In this document: positions 25,936 through 38,965 of the stretch, piece after piece
Position numbering within the stretch: the stretch's first letter is position 1
Layout of the letters: each line of letters starts with the position of its first letter
Translations under genes and position numbers: made by a program
The notes under the pieces: generated by a model
What the model was told of the DNA's origin: nothing
The model's database searches: none
The model's input: the letters and a program-made list of their open reading frames with translations, nothing else
Origin: an uncultured Actinomycetes bacterium
GTDB taxonomy: Bacteria; Actinomycetota; Acidimicrobiia; Acidimicrobiales; RAAP-2
Assembly (NCBI GenBank): GCA_903871335.1
Contig: CAIQGE010000032.1
Span: 1-61,068, forward strand
Length of the DNA: 61,068 bases
Direction: 5' to 3'

Positions 25936-26829
25936 CTACGAAGTGGGTTCGATCGGCTCGCCGAATCGAGCGACGTAATGCCATAGTTTCTTCAGGACAT
26001 CGGGATCTTCGTTCGACCTAGCCGCAATGTTTCCGAGAACAGCAGCGTCGAGATAGCCGTCCACAGCCAACCGCACACCAGCTTCGACAATTCCCGTTCC
26101 ACGGAAATTGGGGTGTTCGAGCAAGGTGGGCACGTTCAAGCGACGTCCTTCGTGCCATTCGACGGCTATGCCGAGCAGACTCGCTTCTTCCTCGACCAGC
26201 GAGTTACGAAAACTGGGATCGAGAACAATCGCTTCCGCGTCGCGAGCAATTTCGATGACTCCGTGCACGTGGGCCTCGACGTAGTCATCGAGATACCCAC
26301 CCTTCGTTGCCTCAATGTCATCATTCCTCTCCAGCGCGTCGAAGTCCGCAATCATGTCCCACAAGTCGAATGCCACGGCGGTCGCTACAACGTTGGGTTC
26401 CAAAACGGAATCGGGGAAACAGAAGCTGCTGCGATCGAGGACGTGTTCGCGCATCCGCAGATGAGCGGATCCGAAGCGAGGTGCAGCTCCTTCAAGTCGG
26501 TTCCGGAGGTTGAGTCCACCGTATTTAGGTCGTTCTTCGGGCGTCGCTGTGTCGTAGGCGCCACCGAAGAGGCGTTGTTCCCATTGCCAGCGTGCTCCGC
26601 CGGGATGCGAACTGAGCGAGCCATTGCTCGCCTTTGTTTCAAATTGCGATCGGTACACTCCGTCTGTAACCAACGAGGAAATGACGGTGCCGTCTCGATA
26701 CGTCCGGTCCGGGTGAAAGTTGAGAGTCACGCGTAACGATCGATCCAGTGGGGCCCCGGAAGAATGCGCCGCGACGTGCTGAAGTGCCCGTTCGTGTGCA
26801 GGGAGTAAAGCCGATGACACGACGCACAT
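25936..26829 (-). CDS. DUF3626 family protein
   Basis: This 297-residue protein has the recognisable DUF3626 stretches RVTLNFHPDR near the start, GVYRSQFETKASNG, GGARWQWEQRLFGGAYD, ERPKYGGLNLR and FGSAHLRM. The biochemical function of the family is not established to my knowledge. The spaced Arg, Ser-rich and Glu motifs are reminiscent of ADP-ribosyltransferase active sites, but that is only an impression. The gene is visibly lower in GC and richer in rare codons than clpB and purA on either side, suggesting separate acquisition. It reads toward clpB and divergently from purA. Confidence 0.7.
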   Translation of the reverse strand: MCVVSSALLPAHERALQHVAAHSSGAPLDRSLRVTLNFHPDRTYRDGTVISSLVTDGVYRSQFETKASNGSLSSHPGGARWQWEQRLFGGAYDTATPEERPKYGGLNLRNRLEGAAPRFGSAHLRMREHVLDRSSFCFPDSVLEPNVVATAVAFDLWDMIADFDALERNDDIEATKGGYLDDYVEAHVHGVIEIARDAEAIVLDPSFRNSLVEEEASLLGIAVEWHEGRRLNVPTLLEHPNFRGTGIVEAGVRLAVDGYLDAAVLGNIAARSNEDPDVLKKLWHYVARFGEPIEPTS

Positions 26830-26904
26830 CGTTTCACAGATGTCGTGCGACTCTGCCTCTCAACGTCTTCCCGTCAGCCGAAGGCATTCGGTTCGCTGGG
26901 GTAG

Positions 26905-28217
<1,313 letters not shown>

Positions 28218-28218
<1 letters not shown>

Positions 28219-29459
28219 TGCGCTGTGTCGTCGTGGGTGCCGGCGCGCGCGAGCACGCGCTGGCCTGGGGACTTGCGCACAGCGCCCAGGTAACCGTCAC
28301 GCCGGGCAACGACGGGATGCGAGCGGCCGGCTTGTTCTGCACGTCGGCGAGCCCGCTCGATCTCACGGCCGATCTCTTCGTAATCGGACCCGAAACACCA
28401 CTGGTCGCCGGACTGGCCGACCGCCTACGCGCCCAGGGGAAGATCGTCTTTGGACCCAACGAAGACGGTGCGCGACTTGAGGGCTCCAAGGCCTACATGA
28501 AGGAACTCCTGGCGGCCGCCAATGTTCCGACCGCCGACTTCGGCACTTTTGATAATCCCGACGAGGCCATTGCGCTTCTCCGTCGATTTTCTCCGCCCTA
28601 CGTCATCAAGACCGACGGACTCGCCGCGGGCAAGGGTGTTCTCGTCACCACCTCACTCGCCGAGGCCGAGGCGGACGTGCGCGCCAAGCTCTCCGGTGAC
28701 GCCTTCGGCGACGCCGGTTCACGTGTCGTGATTGAAGAGGGTCTCGCGGGCGAGGAGTGTTCGCTCCTTGTTCTCTGTGACGGTGAACGAGCCGTCCCGC
28801 TCGTGCCGGCGCAGGACTTCAAGCGCGCGGGCGACGGTGACCGCGGACCGAACACCGGCGGCATGGGCGCGCTCGCACCACTTTCCGTCATGACGCCCGC
28901 GCTCGTGAACCAGGTGATGCACGACATCGTGGAACCCACGATGCGCGAACTACGTCGTCAGGGCATTGAGTATCGCGGCGTCCTCTACGCCGGGATCATG
29001 CTCACGTCATCGGGTCCCAAGCTTCTCGAATACAACGTGCGGTTCGGGGACCCGGAGACCGAGGTCATCGTGCCGCTGTTCGCCGATGATCTCAGCGAGA
29101 TCCTCTTCGCCGCGGCGAACGGCACGCTCACCGAGCCCCCGCGCTTTAGTACGCAGGCGGCCGTGACGGTGGTGCTCGCCGCGGAGGGTTACCCGACGTC
29201 CCCCCGATACGGGGAGATCATCAGTGGTCTGGGTGAGGACGGACAATTACGTGATCCCGTCGACGGCGTCACGGTGTTCCACGCCGGTACGCGACGTAAC
29301 GAGCAGGGCGACTTCGTCACCGCCGGTGGTCGTGTGCTCACCATCACCGCGGTCGCCGACTCGGTGGAGTCCGCGCGCGATCAGGCGTATCGCGCGGCGA
29401 CAACCGTGACATTCCCCGGTCGCGTCATGCGCACCGACATCGCCCGAAGCGTCGTATAG
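28218..29459 (+). CDS. purD: Phosphoribosylamine-glycine ligase (GAR synthetase)
   Basis: This 413-residue ATP-grasp enzyme condenses phosphoribosylamine with glycine, the second step of purine synthesis. It starts MRCVVVGAGAREHALAW, the N-domain glycine-rich motif, and continues with the ATP-grasp segments YVIKTDGLAAGKGV, TGGMGALAP and the metal-binding LLEYNVRFGDPETEV. ATG 28218 overlaps the purA TGA; a GTG one codon earlier is also possible. purB follows after 7 bases with its own AGGAG. Confidence 0.96.
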
Positions 29460-29466
29460 GAGAACC

Positions 29467-30780
29467 ATGATTTCGAGATACGCACCCAAAGACGTCGCGG
29501 CTCTGTTCAGCGACGTGGCGCGCTTCGACACCATGCTCGAGGTGGAGCTCCTCGCCGCCGAGGGCCTCGCGCACATTGGGGTCATCCCGAGTGACGACGC
29601 GCGAATCCTGCGCGCGCGACGTCCGATCATCGATGAGGAATTCGTCGCGGCCGTCGACGAACGTGAACTCGACACCAATCACGACACCGCCGCCTTCGTC
29701 GACATCGTCCAGTCCCGCATCGGTATGCCCGAGGGGGCGTGGATCCACTACGGACTCACCTCCTCGGACGTCGTGGACACTGCGCTGTGCACGACACTCA
29801 CCAAAGCGGCCGATATCGCTATCGAAGAAGTGCGCGCCTTGCGCGACGCGCTGACGCGACGTGCGGCCGAGACGATCGATTGGCCGATCACGGGCCGTAC
29901 GCACGGCATGCACGCCGAGCCCACGACCTACGGCGCGAAGTTCGCGCTCTTCGCGCTGCAGGCCAATCGAGATTTAGAGCGCATGACCAAGGCGCGCGCC
30001 GCGATCGCGGTCGGAAAACTTTCGGGCGCCGTGGGAACCTTTTCGAACATTGATCCGGCCGTGGAGGACTACGTCTGCGAGCACCTCGGTCTAACCCCGG
30101 TGCCCGCCACCCAGGTCATCGCCCGCGATCGCCACGCCGAACTTCTTTACGCGTGTGCCGCCGTTGGCACGACGATGGAACAAGTGGCGTTGGAGATTCG
30201 ACATCTCGCGCGCACCGAGGTCGGGGAAGCCGAAGAGCCCTTCGGCAAGGGTCAAAAGGGTTCGTCCGCAATGCCGCACAAGAGAAATCCCGTACTTTCG
30301 GAACGCTTGTGTGGTCTCGCGCGAGTGCTGCGCGGCTACCTCGTGGCGGGTCTCGAGGACGTGGCCCTCTGGCACGAACGCGACATCTCGCACTCGAGCG
30401 TGGAACGAGTGGTCCTGCCGGACGCTCTGCAACTCACCGTCTACATGTTGCGCAAGGCGACGGGTCTCATCGACGGGTTGGTTCTACATCCGCAGCGTGC
30501 TCTCGAGAACCTCGAGGTGCACTCCCTCGGTCTCGTCTACAGCCAGTCGGTCCTGCTGGCCCTGGTGGAGTCGGGACTCTCCCGCGACGACGCCTACCGC
30601 ATCGTGCAAGCCGCGGCTCGTCGCGCGATTGAAACACGAACGCCGTTTCGCTCCGTCATTGATGATGACGAACAGGTCACTCTCAGTTCCGAACAATTGG
30701 ATGTCGCTTGTGACGTCCACCGCATGCTCGTTCACCGCGCACGATTCTTGGAGGCCTTGACATGGTGGCAACCGGCGTGA
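29467..30780 (+). CDS. purB: Adenylosuccinate lyase
   Basis: This 437-residue enzyme of the fumarase/aspartase superfamily releases fumarate from SAICAR and from adenylosuccinate, thus acting twice in the pathway. TGRTHGMHAEPTTYG with a catalytic His and the superfamily signature SSAMPHKRNP are present, as is the helical core. It is of the B. subtilis-like short form. Its last 19 bases overlap the start of purC. Confidence 0.97.
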   Translation: MISRYAPKDVAALFSDVARFDTMLEVELLAAEGLAHIGVIPSDDARILRARRPIIDEEFVAAVDERELDTNHDTAAFVDIVQSRIGMPEGAWIHYGLTSSDVVDTALCTTLTKAADIAIEEVRALRDALTRRAAETIDWPITGRTHGMHAEPTTYGAKFALFALQANRDLERMTKARAAIAVGKLSGAVGTFSNIDPAVEDYVCEHLGLTPVPATQVIARDRHAELLYACAAVGTTMEQVALEIRHLARTEVGEAEEPFGKGQKGSSAMPHKRNPVLSERLCGLARVLRGYLVAGLEDVALWHERDISHSSVERVVLPDALQLTVYMLRKATGLIDGLVLHPQRALENLEVHSLGLVYSQSVLLALVESGLSRDDAYRIVQAAARRAIETRTPFRSVIDDDEQVTLSSEQLDVACDVHRMLVHRARFLEALTWWQPA

Positions 30781-31676
30781 ATTCGTTGAACCTCTCTCCC
30801 ATCTACCAGGGCAAGGTTCGTGACCTCTACGCGGTGGGCGAGGACCATCTCCTCATGGTGGCGTCGGATCGCTTGAGCGCCTTTGACGTCGTGATGGCCG
30901 AACCGATCCCGAACAAGGGTCGCGTACTGACGGCCCTCACCAATTACTGGGTGCACGAACTCGGTGACGGCGTACCGACGTCGCTCGTGAGTTGTGATCC
31001 CGTCGAGATTGACACGTATGTTCCCGGATTCCTCGGTGAGCTCGATTGGCACGGCCGCACCATGTTGGTGCGCCGCGCTCAGATGCTGCCTATTGAGTGC
31101 ATCGTGCGCGGCCGACTCGCCGGATCGGCGTACGCCGAGTACTCACGCAGTGGCACGGTGCACCACATGGCCGCGCCCACCGGCATGCGACTTACGGACG
31201 CATTCGACCAGCCGATGTTCACGCCATCCACCAAGGCCGACGAGGGCCACGACGTCAATATTGATCTCGACGCCGCGGCCGAGATCGTCGGGGCTGAGGC
31301 GTTGCGCGACGCTGCGACATTGTGCGTCGACCTCTTCACGCGCGCGTCTCACCTCTTGGCACAAGCGGGCTTGATTCTCGCGGACACCAAGTTCGAACTC
31401 GGGTACGTGGACGGACAACTGGTGCTGTGCGACGAGGTGATCACTCCCGACTCCTCACGACTGTGGCCCGCCGATCAGGTGGTCGCTGGCGAGACACCGC
31501 CGGCCTACGACAAGCAACCCTTCCGCGATTGGCTGACCGAACAGGGCTGGGACAAGACGCCGCCTCCGCCCCCGCTGCCCGATGAGATCGTGTCGATCAC
31601 GGCCGCGCGCTACGTCGCGGCGTACGAAACCGTGACCGGACGTTCCTTGCGTGACTGGTACGGTCGAGGGCAATGA
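30762..31676 (+). CDS. purC: SAICAR synthetase
   Basis: This 304-residue enzyme ligates CAIR and aspartate. It has PIYQGKVRDLYAV at the start, ECIVRGRLAGSAYAEY in the middle, ILADTKFELGYVDGQLVLCDEVITPDSSRLW with the conserved substrate-binding acidic residues, and KQPFRDWL near the end. At about 300 residues it is the longer form common in actinobacteria and eukaryotes. ATG 30762 is inside the 3' end of purB, preceded by GGAGG. The stop overlaps purS as ATGA. Confidence 0.97.
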   Translation: MVATGVNSLNLSPIYQGKVRDLYAVGEDHLLMVASDRLSAFDVVMAEPIPNKGRVLTALTNYWVHELGDGVPTSLVSCDPVEIDTYVPGFLGELDWHGRTMLVRRAQMLPIECIVRGRLAGSAYAEYSRSGTVHHMAAPTGMRLTDAFDQPMFTPSTKADEGHDVNIDLDAAAEIVGAEALRDAATLCVDLFTRASHLLAQAGLILADTKFELGYVDGQLVLCDEVITPDSSRLWPADQVVAGETPPAYDKQPFRDWLTEQGWDKTPPPPPLPDEIVSITAARYVAAYETVTGRSLRDWYGRGQ

Positions 31677-31927
31677 TCTACTCCGTTCTCGTTGAGGTGT
31701 CCCTCCGTCCCGGTATTGCGGATCCGGAAGGCGCGACCATCGAGCGCGCCCTGCCGGCGCTCGGATTTACCGGAGTGAGCGACGTCCGTGCCGGTAAGGC
31801 CTTTCGATTCTCCATCGAGGCCGCGAATGAAGACGAGGCCGTGCGCCACGCTCAGGGTCTGGCCGATCGGTTGTTGTCGAATCCCGTGATTGAACACAGC
31901 GTGGTTCGAGTGGAGGACGCTCGGTGA
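31673..31927 (+). CDS. purS: FGAM synthase subunit PurS
   Basis: This 84-residue protein is the small structural subunit that bridges PurL and PurQ and allows ammonia transfer. The start MIYSVLVEVSLRPGIADPEG, the GVSDVRAGKAFRFSIEA core and the C-terminal strand are family-typical. The start overlaps the purC stop and its own stop overlaps the next GTG. Confidence 0.95.
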   Translation: MIYSVLVEVSLRPGIADPEGATIERALPALGFTGVSDVRAGKAFRFSIEAANEDEAVRHAQGLADRLLSNPVIEHSVVRVEDAR

Positions 31928-32445
31928 CCTCAGCCGCCGAGCGTGAGCGTCATCTGACTGCGGACGACCAACGTTTGATCGAGCGCTACCACGCGGGGGT
32001 CGGACTCGTCGATGACGCGCTTCTCGGCATCACCGAGGACGAATGGGACCGTCGCGTCGGAACCGAATGGTCGGCGCGCATGGTCGTCCACCATCTCGCG
32101 GACTCCGAGACGAACTCGTACTTGCGGGCCCGACGACTCCTCGCCGAATCGAATCCGAGCATCCAGGGCTACGACGAGGGCCTGTGGGCGGCGACGCCCG
32201 CGCTCGGCTACGAGGAACTACCCGTCGCTCCATCGCTGTCAGTGTTTCGTGCGGTGCGCGAGGCGACGTCGGTTCTCTTGGACCGCGTCAGCGCTCCGGA
32301 TATGGAACGACCTGGCGTGCACACCGAGTCGGGGCCGTACAGTTTTCGCGACTGGCTGCGCATCTACGCTGAACACGCCGAGGAGCACGCGGCGCAGATC
32401 ACTCGCGCACGTCGCGGTATCGCGGCTGATTCTGGAGGAGAGTAG
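31924..32445 (+). CDS. DinB-like metal-binding protein inside the purine operon
   Basis: This 173-residue protein is predicted to be a four-helix bundle of the DinB/YfiT superfamily. The HHLADSE segment and the EHAEEHAAQI segment supply histidines in the spacing expected for a metal site. DinB-like proteins in actinobacteria include thiol-dependent transferases using mycothiol or bacillithiol, though many are unassigned. The GTG start overlaps the purS stop by four bases, and purQ follows after 3 bases. It is thus translated from the same message as the FGAM synthase subunits, although no purine role is known for the family. Confidence 0.7.
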   Translation: MTSAAERERHLTADDQRLIERYHAGVGLVDDALLGITEDEWDRRVGTEWSARMVVHHLADSETNSYLRARRLLAESNPSIQGYDEGLWAATPALGYEELPVAPSLSVFRAVREATSVLLDRVSAPDMERPGVHTESGPYSFRDWLRIYAEHAEEHAAQITRARRGIAADSGGE

Positions 32446-32448
32446 GAC

Positions 32449-33120
32449 ATGACGACGCGCGTAGGAGTGGTGGTCTTTCCCGGGTCCAACTGTGAATACG
32501 ACGCGGCTCTCGCCGTCGAATCTCTAGGTGCCACCTCGACTTTCGTGTGGCACTCGACAACGCACATCTCGGACGTTGACGCGATCATTTTGCCCGGCGG
32601 ATTCGCGCACGGTGACTACCTGCGCCCGGGAGCGATCGCTAGGTTCTCGCCGGTCATGGAAGCCGTCGCGGCCTTCGCCGCCGATGGGGGACCTGTACTC
32701 GGCATCTGCAATGGATTCCAGGTTCTTACGGAGGCCGGGCTTCTACCCGGGGCTCTGCAGAAGAACCGTGGACTGACGTTTCTCTGTGAGCCCACCACCG
32801 TCGTCGTGAGCTCCACTCGCTCGGTCCTGACCAGGGGTGCGAGCGTGGGTCAAGAACTCAGCGTTCCGATCAATCACTTCTCCGGCGCCTACACGTGCGA
32901 TGACGCGACGCACGACATGTTGGTCGCTCGCGATCAGATCGTGCTGCGCTACCGGGACAACCCGAACGGGTCCCGCGACGACATCGCTGGGGTGAGTAAC
33001 GAGGCCGGCAATGTGGTGGGACTCATGCCTCACCCCGAGCGCGCCACGTCGGCGCTGCTCGGGAGTGAGGACGGACGAGTGTTGCTCGCCGGGTTTCTTG
33101 GCGTTCCCGCTCTGGCTTAA
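32449..33120 (+). CDS. purQ: FGAM synthase glutaminase subunit PurQ
   Basis: This 223-residue class I glutamine amidotransferase supplies ammonia for FGAM synthesis. The catalytic triad is visible: Cys87 in GICNGFQ and His195 and Glu197 in LMPHPERA. It also has VVVFPGSNCEYD at the start and the LPGGFAHGDYLRPG oxyanion region. GGAGGAG lies upstream of the ATG. Its TAA overlaps by two bases the stop codon of the gene on the other strand. Confidence 0.97.
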   Translation: MTTRVGVVVFPGSNCEYDAALAVESLGATSTFVWHSTTHISDVDAIILPGGFAHGDYLRPGAIARFSPVMEAVAAFAADGGPVLGICNGFQVLTEAGLLPGALQKNRGLTFLCEPTTVVVSSTRSVLTRGASVGQELSVPINHFSGAYTCDDATHDMLVARDQIVLRYRDNPNGSRDDIAGVSNEAGNVVGLMPHPERATSALLGSEDGRVLLAGFLGVPALA

Positions 33121-33572
33121 GAACGAGCGCGGGTGATGCCCGCCTTCTTCAAGATCTCGGCCGGCACGCCGAGGCTACGGAAGGCGTTGTAGCCAATGCC
33201 CGTGCGCTTGGCGTAGGACTTCGCGATCTTCACGAATTCCTTCTCGACGCCACCAATGTCCACCCGGGCCGACAGACGTTCCCGCTCAATCTCGAGGTCG
33301 AAGCGCATCTGCGTGAGTTCCAAGCGTCGAATCGCTGACGCGGTCTCCATTTCGCGGTCGAGCTTGGTGATCTGCATGTTGATGGATTCCGGCGTGCGCT
33401 TGCGACCGCGCTTGCCTTTACCCGCGGACAATGCCTCGAGGTATTTCGACACGATGCGCGATTCGGTGCGTCCCTGAGCGAGTTTGGCTTTGTGATCGGC
33501 GGTCATCGTGCGCTTCGGGGTCTTGGTCGGCGCCGACTTGGCCGTTGATGACTTCTTTGTTGCAGTAGGCAT
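33117..33572 (-). CDS. Conserved Lys-rich actinobacterial hypothetical protein
   Basis: This 151-residue basic protein has a disordered Lys/Thr/Ala-rich N-terminus (about 1-30), a helical middle likely to form a coiled coil (INMQITKLDREMETASAIRR and the following segment to about 108), and a C-terminal segment YAKRTGIGYNAFRSLGVPAE typical of a small family widespread in actinobacteria. The function is unknown; the basic tail and helices suggest nucleic-acid or ribosome binding. ATG 33572 was chosen because GGAG precedes it; the ATG four codons upstream lacks a site. Its stop interlocks with that of purQ. Confidence 0.7.
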   Translation of the reverse strand: MPTATKKSSTAKSAPTKTPKRTMTADHKAKLAQGRTESRIVSKYLEALSAGKGKRGRKRTPESINMQITKLDREMETASAIRRLELTQMRFDLEIERERLSARVDIGGVEKEFVKIAKSYAKRTGIGYNAFRSLGVPAEILKKAGITRARS

Positions 33573-33819
33573 TTCGAGCTCCATAGATAAAAAGTAATGA
33601 CACTTTATTGTAGTGATTCTTCGCTGAGCTGTGGCATCGGGGTCGTAAATACTTCATAAAGGAGAACGTCGTACGAGATGTTCGCTTCGGACATATTGGT
33701 GCTGATGAGAGGAGATTTGTGTCTCTGGTCTCCGGCGGCGACCCTTAAATTCACTGGTACGTATATCCCAAATATGCGGAATCCCTATTCCCTGATCCCA
33801 CAATCGCTACCGTTGAATC

Positions 33820-34263
33820 GTGCATCCTCAACCCCGATCCGTCGCCAAGATCTTGCTGGTACTCGCCGTCATCATGGTGGTCTTTTGGACCCTCTGGTAC
33901 ACGCAACGGTCGGTGGTAGCGAGCGAAACACTCCCGTCCTACTACGACTTTGAAAACGCCTTCCCCCTCGCCGATGGTCTGCTCACCTTGTCGCTACTGG
34001 CGAGTTCGTGGGCGCTGTGGCGCGGCCGTCCGACGTCCGTGTTGTTCGGATTACTCGGCGCTGGCGGTGGTTTCTATTTGTTCGGGATGGACGTTCTCTA
34101 CGACATCGAACACGGAATTTGGGGCAAGGGTGCGGGCGGTCTTATCGAGCTCGCCATCAACGTCATCACCATCGTCGCGTCAATCTTCTTCGCACGCTGG
34201 TTGTGGATGAACCGAAGAACGCTCGACCCACCGAGCAATCATCTCTCGACACCACAACGGTAG
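33820..34263 (+). CDS. Small integral membrane protein
   Basis: This 147-residue protein has four predicted membrane segments (about 8-26, 49-66, 71-90 and 108-129) and loops with YYDFENAFPLADG and DVLYDIEHGIWGK. I do not recognise a named family, though conserved acidic residues in short loops recall small actinobacterial membrane proteins. The GTG start is uncertain. It sits 9 bases before purL and could be co-transcribed with it. About 250 bases with no gene separate it from the divergent upstream gene and hold AT-rich promoter-like sequence. Confidence 0.6.
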   Translation: MHPQPRSVAKILLVLAVIMVVFWTLWYTQRSVVASETLPSYYDFENAFPLADGLLTLSLLASSWALWRGRPTSVLFGLLGAGGGFYLFGMDVLYDIEHGIWGKGAGGLIELAINVITIVASIFFARWLWMNRRTLDPPSNHLSTPQR

Positions 34264-34272
34264 TTTGGAGGG

Positions 34273-36545
<2,273 letters not shown>

Positions 36546-36549
<4 letters not shown>

Positions 36550-37472
36550 CCGCGCGCGGCGTACAGGGCGGTGACGACCTCGTTCGGCACGTGGAGATCG
36601 CCACTACGGCCGCGACCCAAGAGGACGTCCGTCTTGTAGGCGCCGTGGTAGTCGGATCCTCCGGTCGGGATCATGCCGGCGTTCTTGGTTAGATGGACCA
36701 TCTGTTGACGGGTCCTCTCGTCACAACCGCCGTAATACGCCTCCACACCCTGCACGCCCCGGTCCCGCAGTGACGCGAGCACGCCCGGCATCACTGTCGC
36801 GATCTCCGTTTCGTCGCCGACGGTGGTGTAGTTGACGAGGGGGTGAGCGATCGAGAAGACGACGCCGTAGGGAAGCCCGGCGCCGATGAATTCTTCCATG
36901 CTCTTTTCCGTCTTCGGGATGTACGCCTTGCCGCCATTACCGAGCCACTCAGTAAAGATGCGGCCCCAACTGTCGTCGTTGCGCTCGCCGACGATCTCGG
37001 GGTGGAGTTCGAACATCGCGCGTGCGAAGTGCGGTCGTCCGACGGAATCAGCGTTGTCGGTCATCGAGACGAGATAGTCGAGCGACAGTCGCGTGAAACC
37101 GAGCGACACCAGAAGATCCACGAGGGCGAGGTTGCGTCGTTCACGGTCATCGCGTAACTCGCGCAGTTGTTCCTGGAAGGAGTGCGACTCATCAGTGGGG
37201 ATGAAGTACGCGAGCATGTGAACGTTGATGGGTGCGGGCTCGCCGGTGCTCGAGGGTCGGGTGAAGGAATGGTCCTTCAGAGATACCTCCACCCCGGCAA
37301 TGAGATCCAGCCCGAACTCGGCGCACGCCGCGGACATTTCCTCGTGACTGGCCGAGGTGTCGTGGTCGGTGAGGGCAATGGTCGTGATCCCGAGACGGGC
37401 CGCGTTCTGCGCGAGTTGGTAGGGCGTGTCGGACCCGTCGGAGAACGACGAGTGGGTGTGGAGATCGATCAC
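36546..37472 (-). CDS. PHP-domain phosphoesterase
   Basis: This 308-residue protein has the polymerase-and-histidinol-phosphatase metal-binding set: IDLHTHSSFSDG, LTDHDT, GVEVS, and later SIAHP and GGSDYHG. Standalone PHP proteins of this kind include E. coli YciV (RNase AM / nucleoside 3',5'-bisphosphatase). Its position between purL and purF suggests, without proving, a nucleotide substrate such as pAp. GTG 37472 gives the usual MIDLHTHS start; a TTG two codons earlier is the alternative. It is encoded against the purine genes and its stop interlocks with that of purL. Confidence 0.85.
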
Positions 37473-37564
37473 GACCAAAGCGTAGGCCGAGGCCGCGAGG
37501 CGCGTGGTGTGTGAAAGGCTGGCGGGGTGCGGCGGGCCTCTAATCTCTTAGGCGTGGGGCGTTC

Positions 37565-38965
37565 ATGAAAGAAGCGTGCGGTGTCGTTGGCATCGTGGCG
37601 CCGAATCGCGCCGTGGCTCATCTGTGCATCGATTCCCTCTACGCGCTCCAACACCGCGGTCAAGAGTCCGCGGGTGTCGCGACCTTTGACGGCGAGAGCA
37701 TCCGTTTGGTGAAAGACAACGGGCTCGTGAGCTCGGTGTTTACGGAACACAATGTCCTCATGCTCGGCGGTGAGGCCGGCATCGGCCACACGCGCTACGC
37801 CACCAGTGGCATCGCGAATTGGACGGCCGCCCAACCGGTCTGTCGTTCAACGGACCACTACGGATTCGCCCTCGGTCACAACGGAAATCTGACCAACACC
37901 GAAGTTCTCGCCGACAAGGCCGGCATCTTGCCCGGCATGATGCTGTCCGACTCCGACCTCATCGCCGAGTTGCTCTCGCATCGCCTCGACGCGGGTGACG
38001 AGATGGTGGAGGCTCTCTCGCACGTGCTGCCGACCTTGGACGGGGCTTATTCCCTCGTCGTGCTCGACGGCACCACGATCTACGGGGTCCGCGACCCGAA
38101 CGGTTTTCGTCCACTCTGTCTCGGTCGTTTGGGCACCGAGGACGCCCCGGAGGGTTGGGTTCTCGCCTCCGAATCGCCCGCGCTGGACGTCATAGGGGCG
38201 TCCTTCGTGCGCGAACTCCTGCCCGGCGAGCTCGTCGCGATCTCTCCGAGTGGGGTGACGTCTCGCCAATTGCTGCCCCCGACGAGCGACCGCGAGAAAC
38301 TCTGCATTTTCGAATTCGTGTACTTCGCGCGTCCGGATTCCTACCTCATGGGACATCAGGTGCACACCGCTCGTCGTCGCATGGGTGAGCGTCTCGCTAG
38401 TCAATCCCGCGTAGAAGCGGACCTCGTGATGGGTGTGCCCGACTCGGGCGTGCCCGCGGCCGAGGGATTCGCCGCGGCGTCCGGCATCCCCTTCGGCTAC
38501 GGACTGGTCAAGAATCGCTACATCGGTCGTTCATTCATCGCACCCGATCAGCGCGCTCGCGCCAACGCGGTGCGCCGCAAGCTCAATCCATTGCGAGAGA
38601 ACATCGCCGGCAAGCGACTCGTGGTCGTCGATGACTCCATCGTTCGTGGCACGACGACGCGCGCACTGGTCGCGATGTTGCGTGACGCGGGCGCGGCCGA
38701 AGTGCACCTGCGTATTTCGTCGCCACCCCTCATGTGGCCCTGCTACTACGGCATCGATCTGCCCACGCGCGATGACTTGTTGGCCGCCAACTACTCGGTG
38801 CCCGAGATTCGTGAGTTCTTGGGATGCGACTCCCTCGAATTCATCTCGTTGGAAAATTTGCGAGCCGCGATTCAGCTCAACGGCGAATGCTGCGACGCGT
38901 GCCTGACCGGTAACTATCCGTCCGCCACACCCGTCACCATCGGGTTGTGGGGAGACCGGCGGTGA
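37565..38965 (+). CDS. purF: Amidophosphoribosyltransferase
   Basis: This 466-residue enzyme commits PRPP to purine synthesis. The short propeptide MKEA precedes the catalytic Cys5 (ACGVVG), exposed after cleavage. The glutaminase domain has YALQHRGQESAGVA and GHTRYATSG, and the PRPP loop VVVDDSIVRGTTT lies in the phosphoribosyltransferase domain. Cysteines including the C-terminal CCDAC set suggest the 4Fe-4S form as in B. subtilis. TAATCT at about 37541 is a possible -10 element in the 86-base gap upstream. The stop overlaps purM. Confidence 0.96.
   Translation: MKEACGVVGIVAPNRAVAHLCIDSLYALQHRGQESAGVATFDGESIRLVKDNGLVSSVFTEHNVLMLGGEAGIGHTRYATSGIANWTAAQPVCRSTDHYGFALGHNGNLTNTEVLADKAGILPGMMLSDSDLIAELLSHRLDAGDEMVEALSHVLPTLDGAYSLVVLDGTTIYGVRDPNGFRPLCLGRLGTEDAPEGWVLASESPALDVIGASFVRELLPGELVAISPSGVTSRQLLPPTSDREKLCIFEFVYFARPDSYLMGHQVHTARRRMGERLASQSRVEADLVMGVPDSGVPAAEGFAAASGIPFGYGLVKNRYIGRSFIAPDQRARANAVRRKLNPLRENIAGKRLVVVDDSIVRGTTTRALVAMLRDAGAAEVHLRISSPPLMWPCYYGIDLPTRDDLLAANYSVPEIREFLGCDSLEFISLENLRAAIQLNGECCDACLTGNYPSATPVTIGLWGDRR

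Noticed and set aside
33678-33953. A 91-codon plus-strand frame before the small membrane protein
   Set aside because: It overlaps the membrane protein gene out of frame, has no ribosome binding site, and reads without domain-like pattern.
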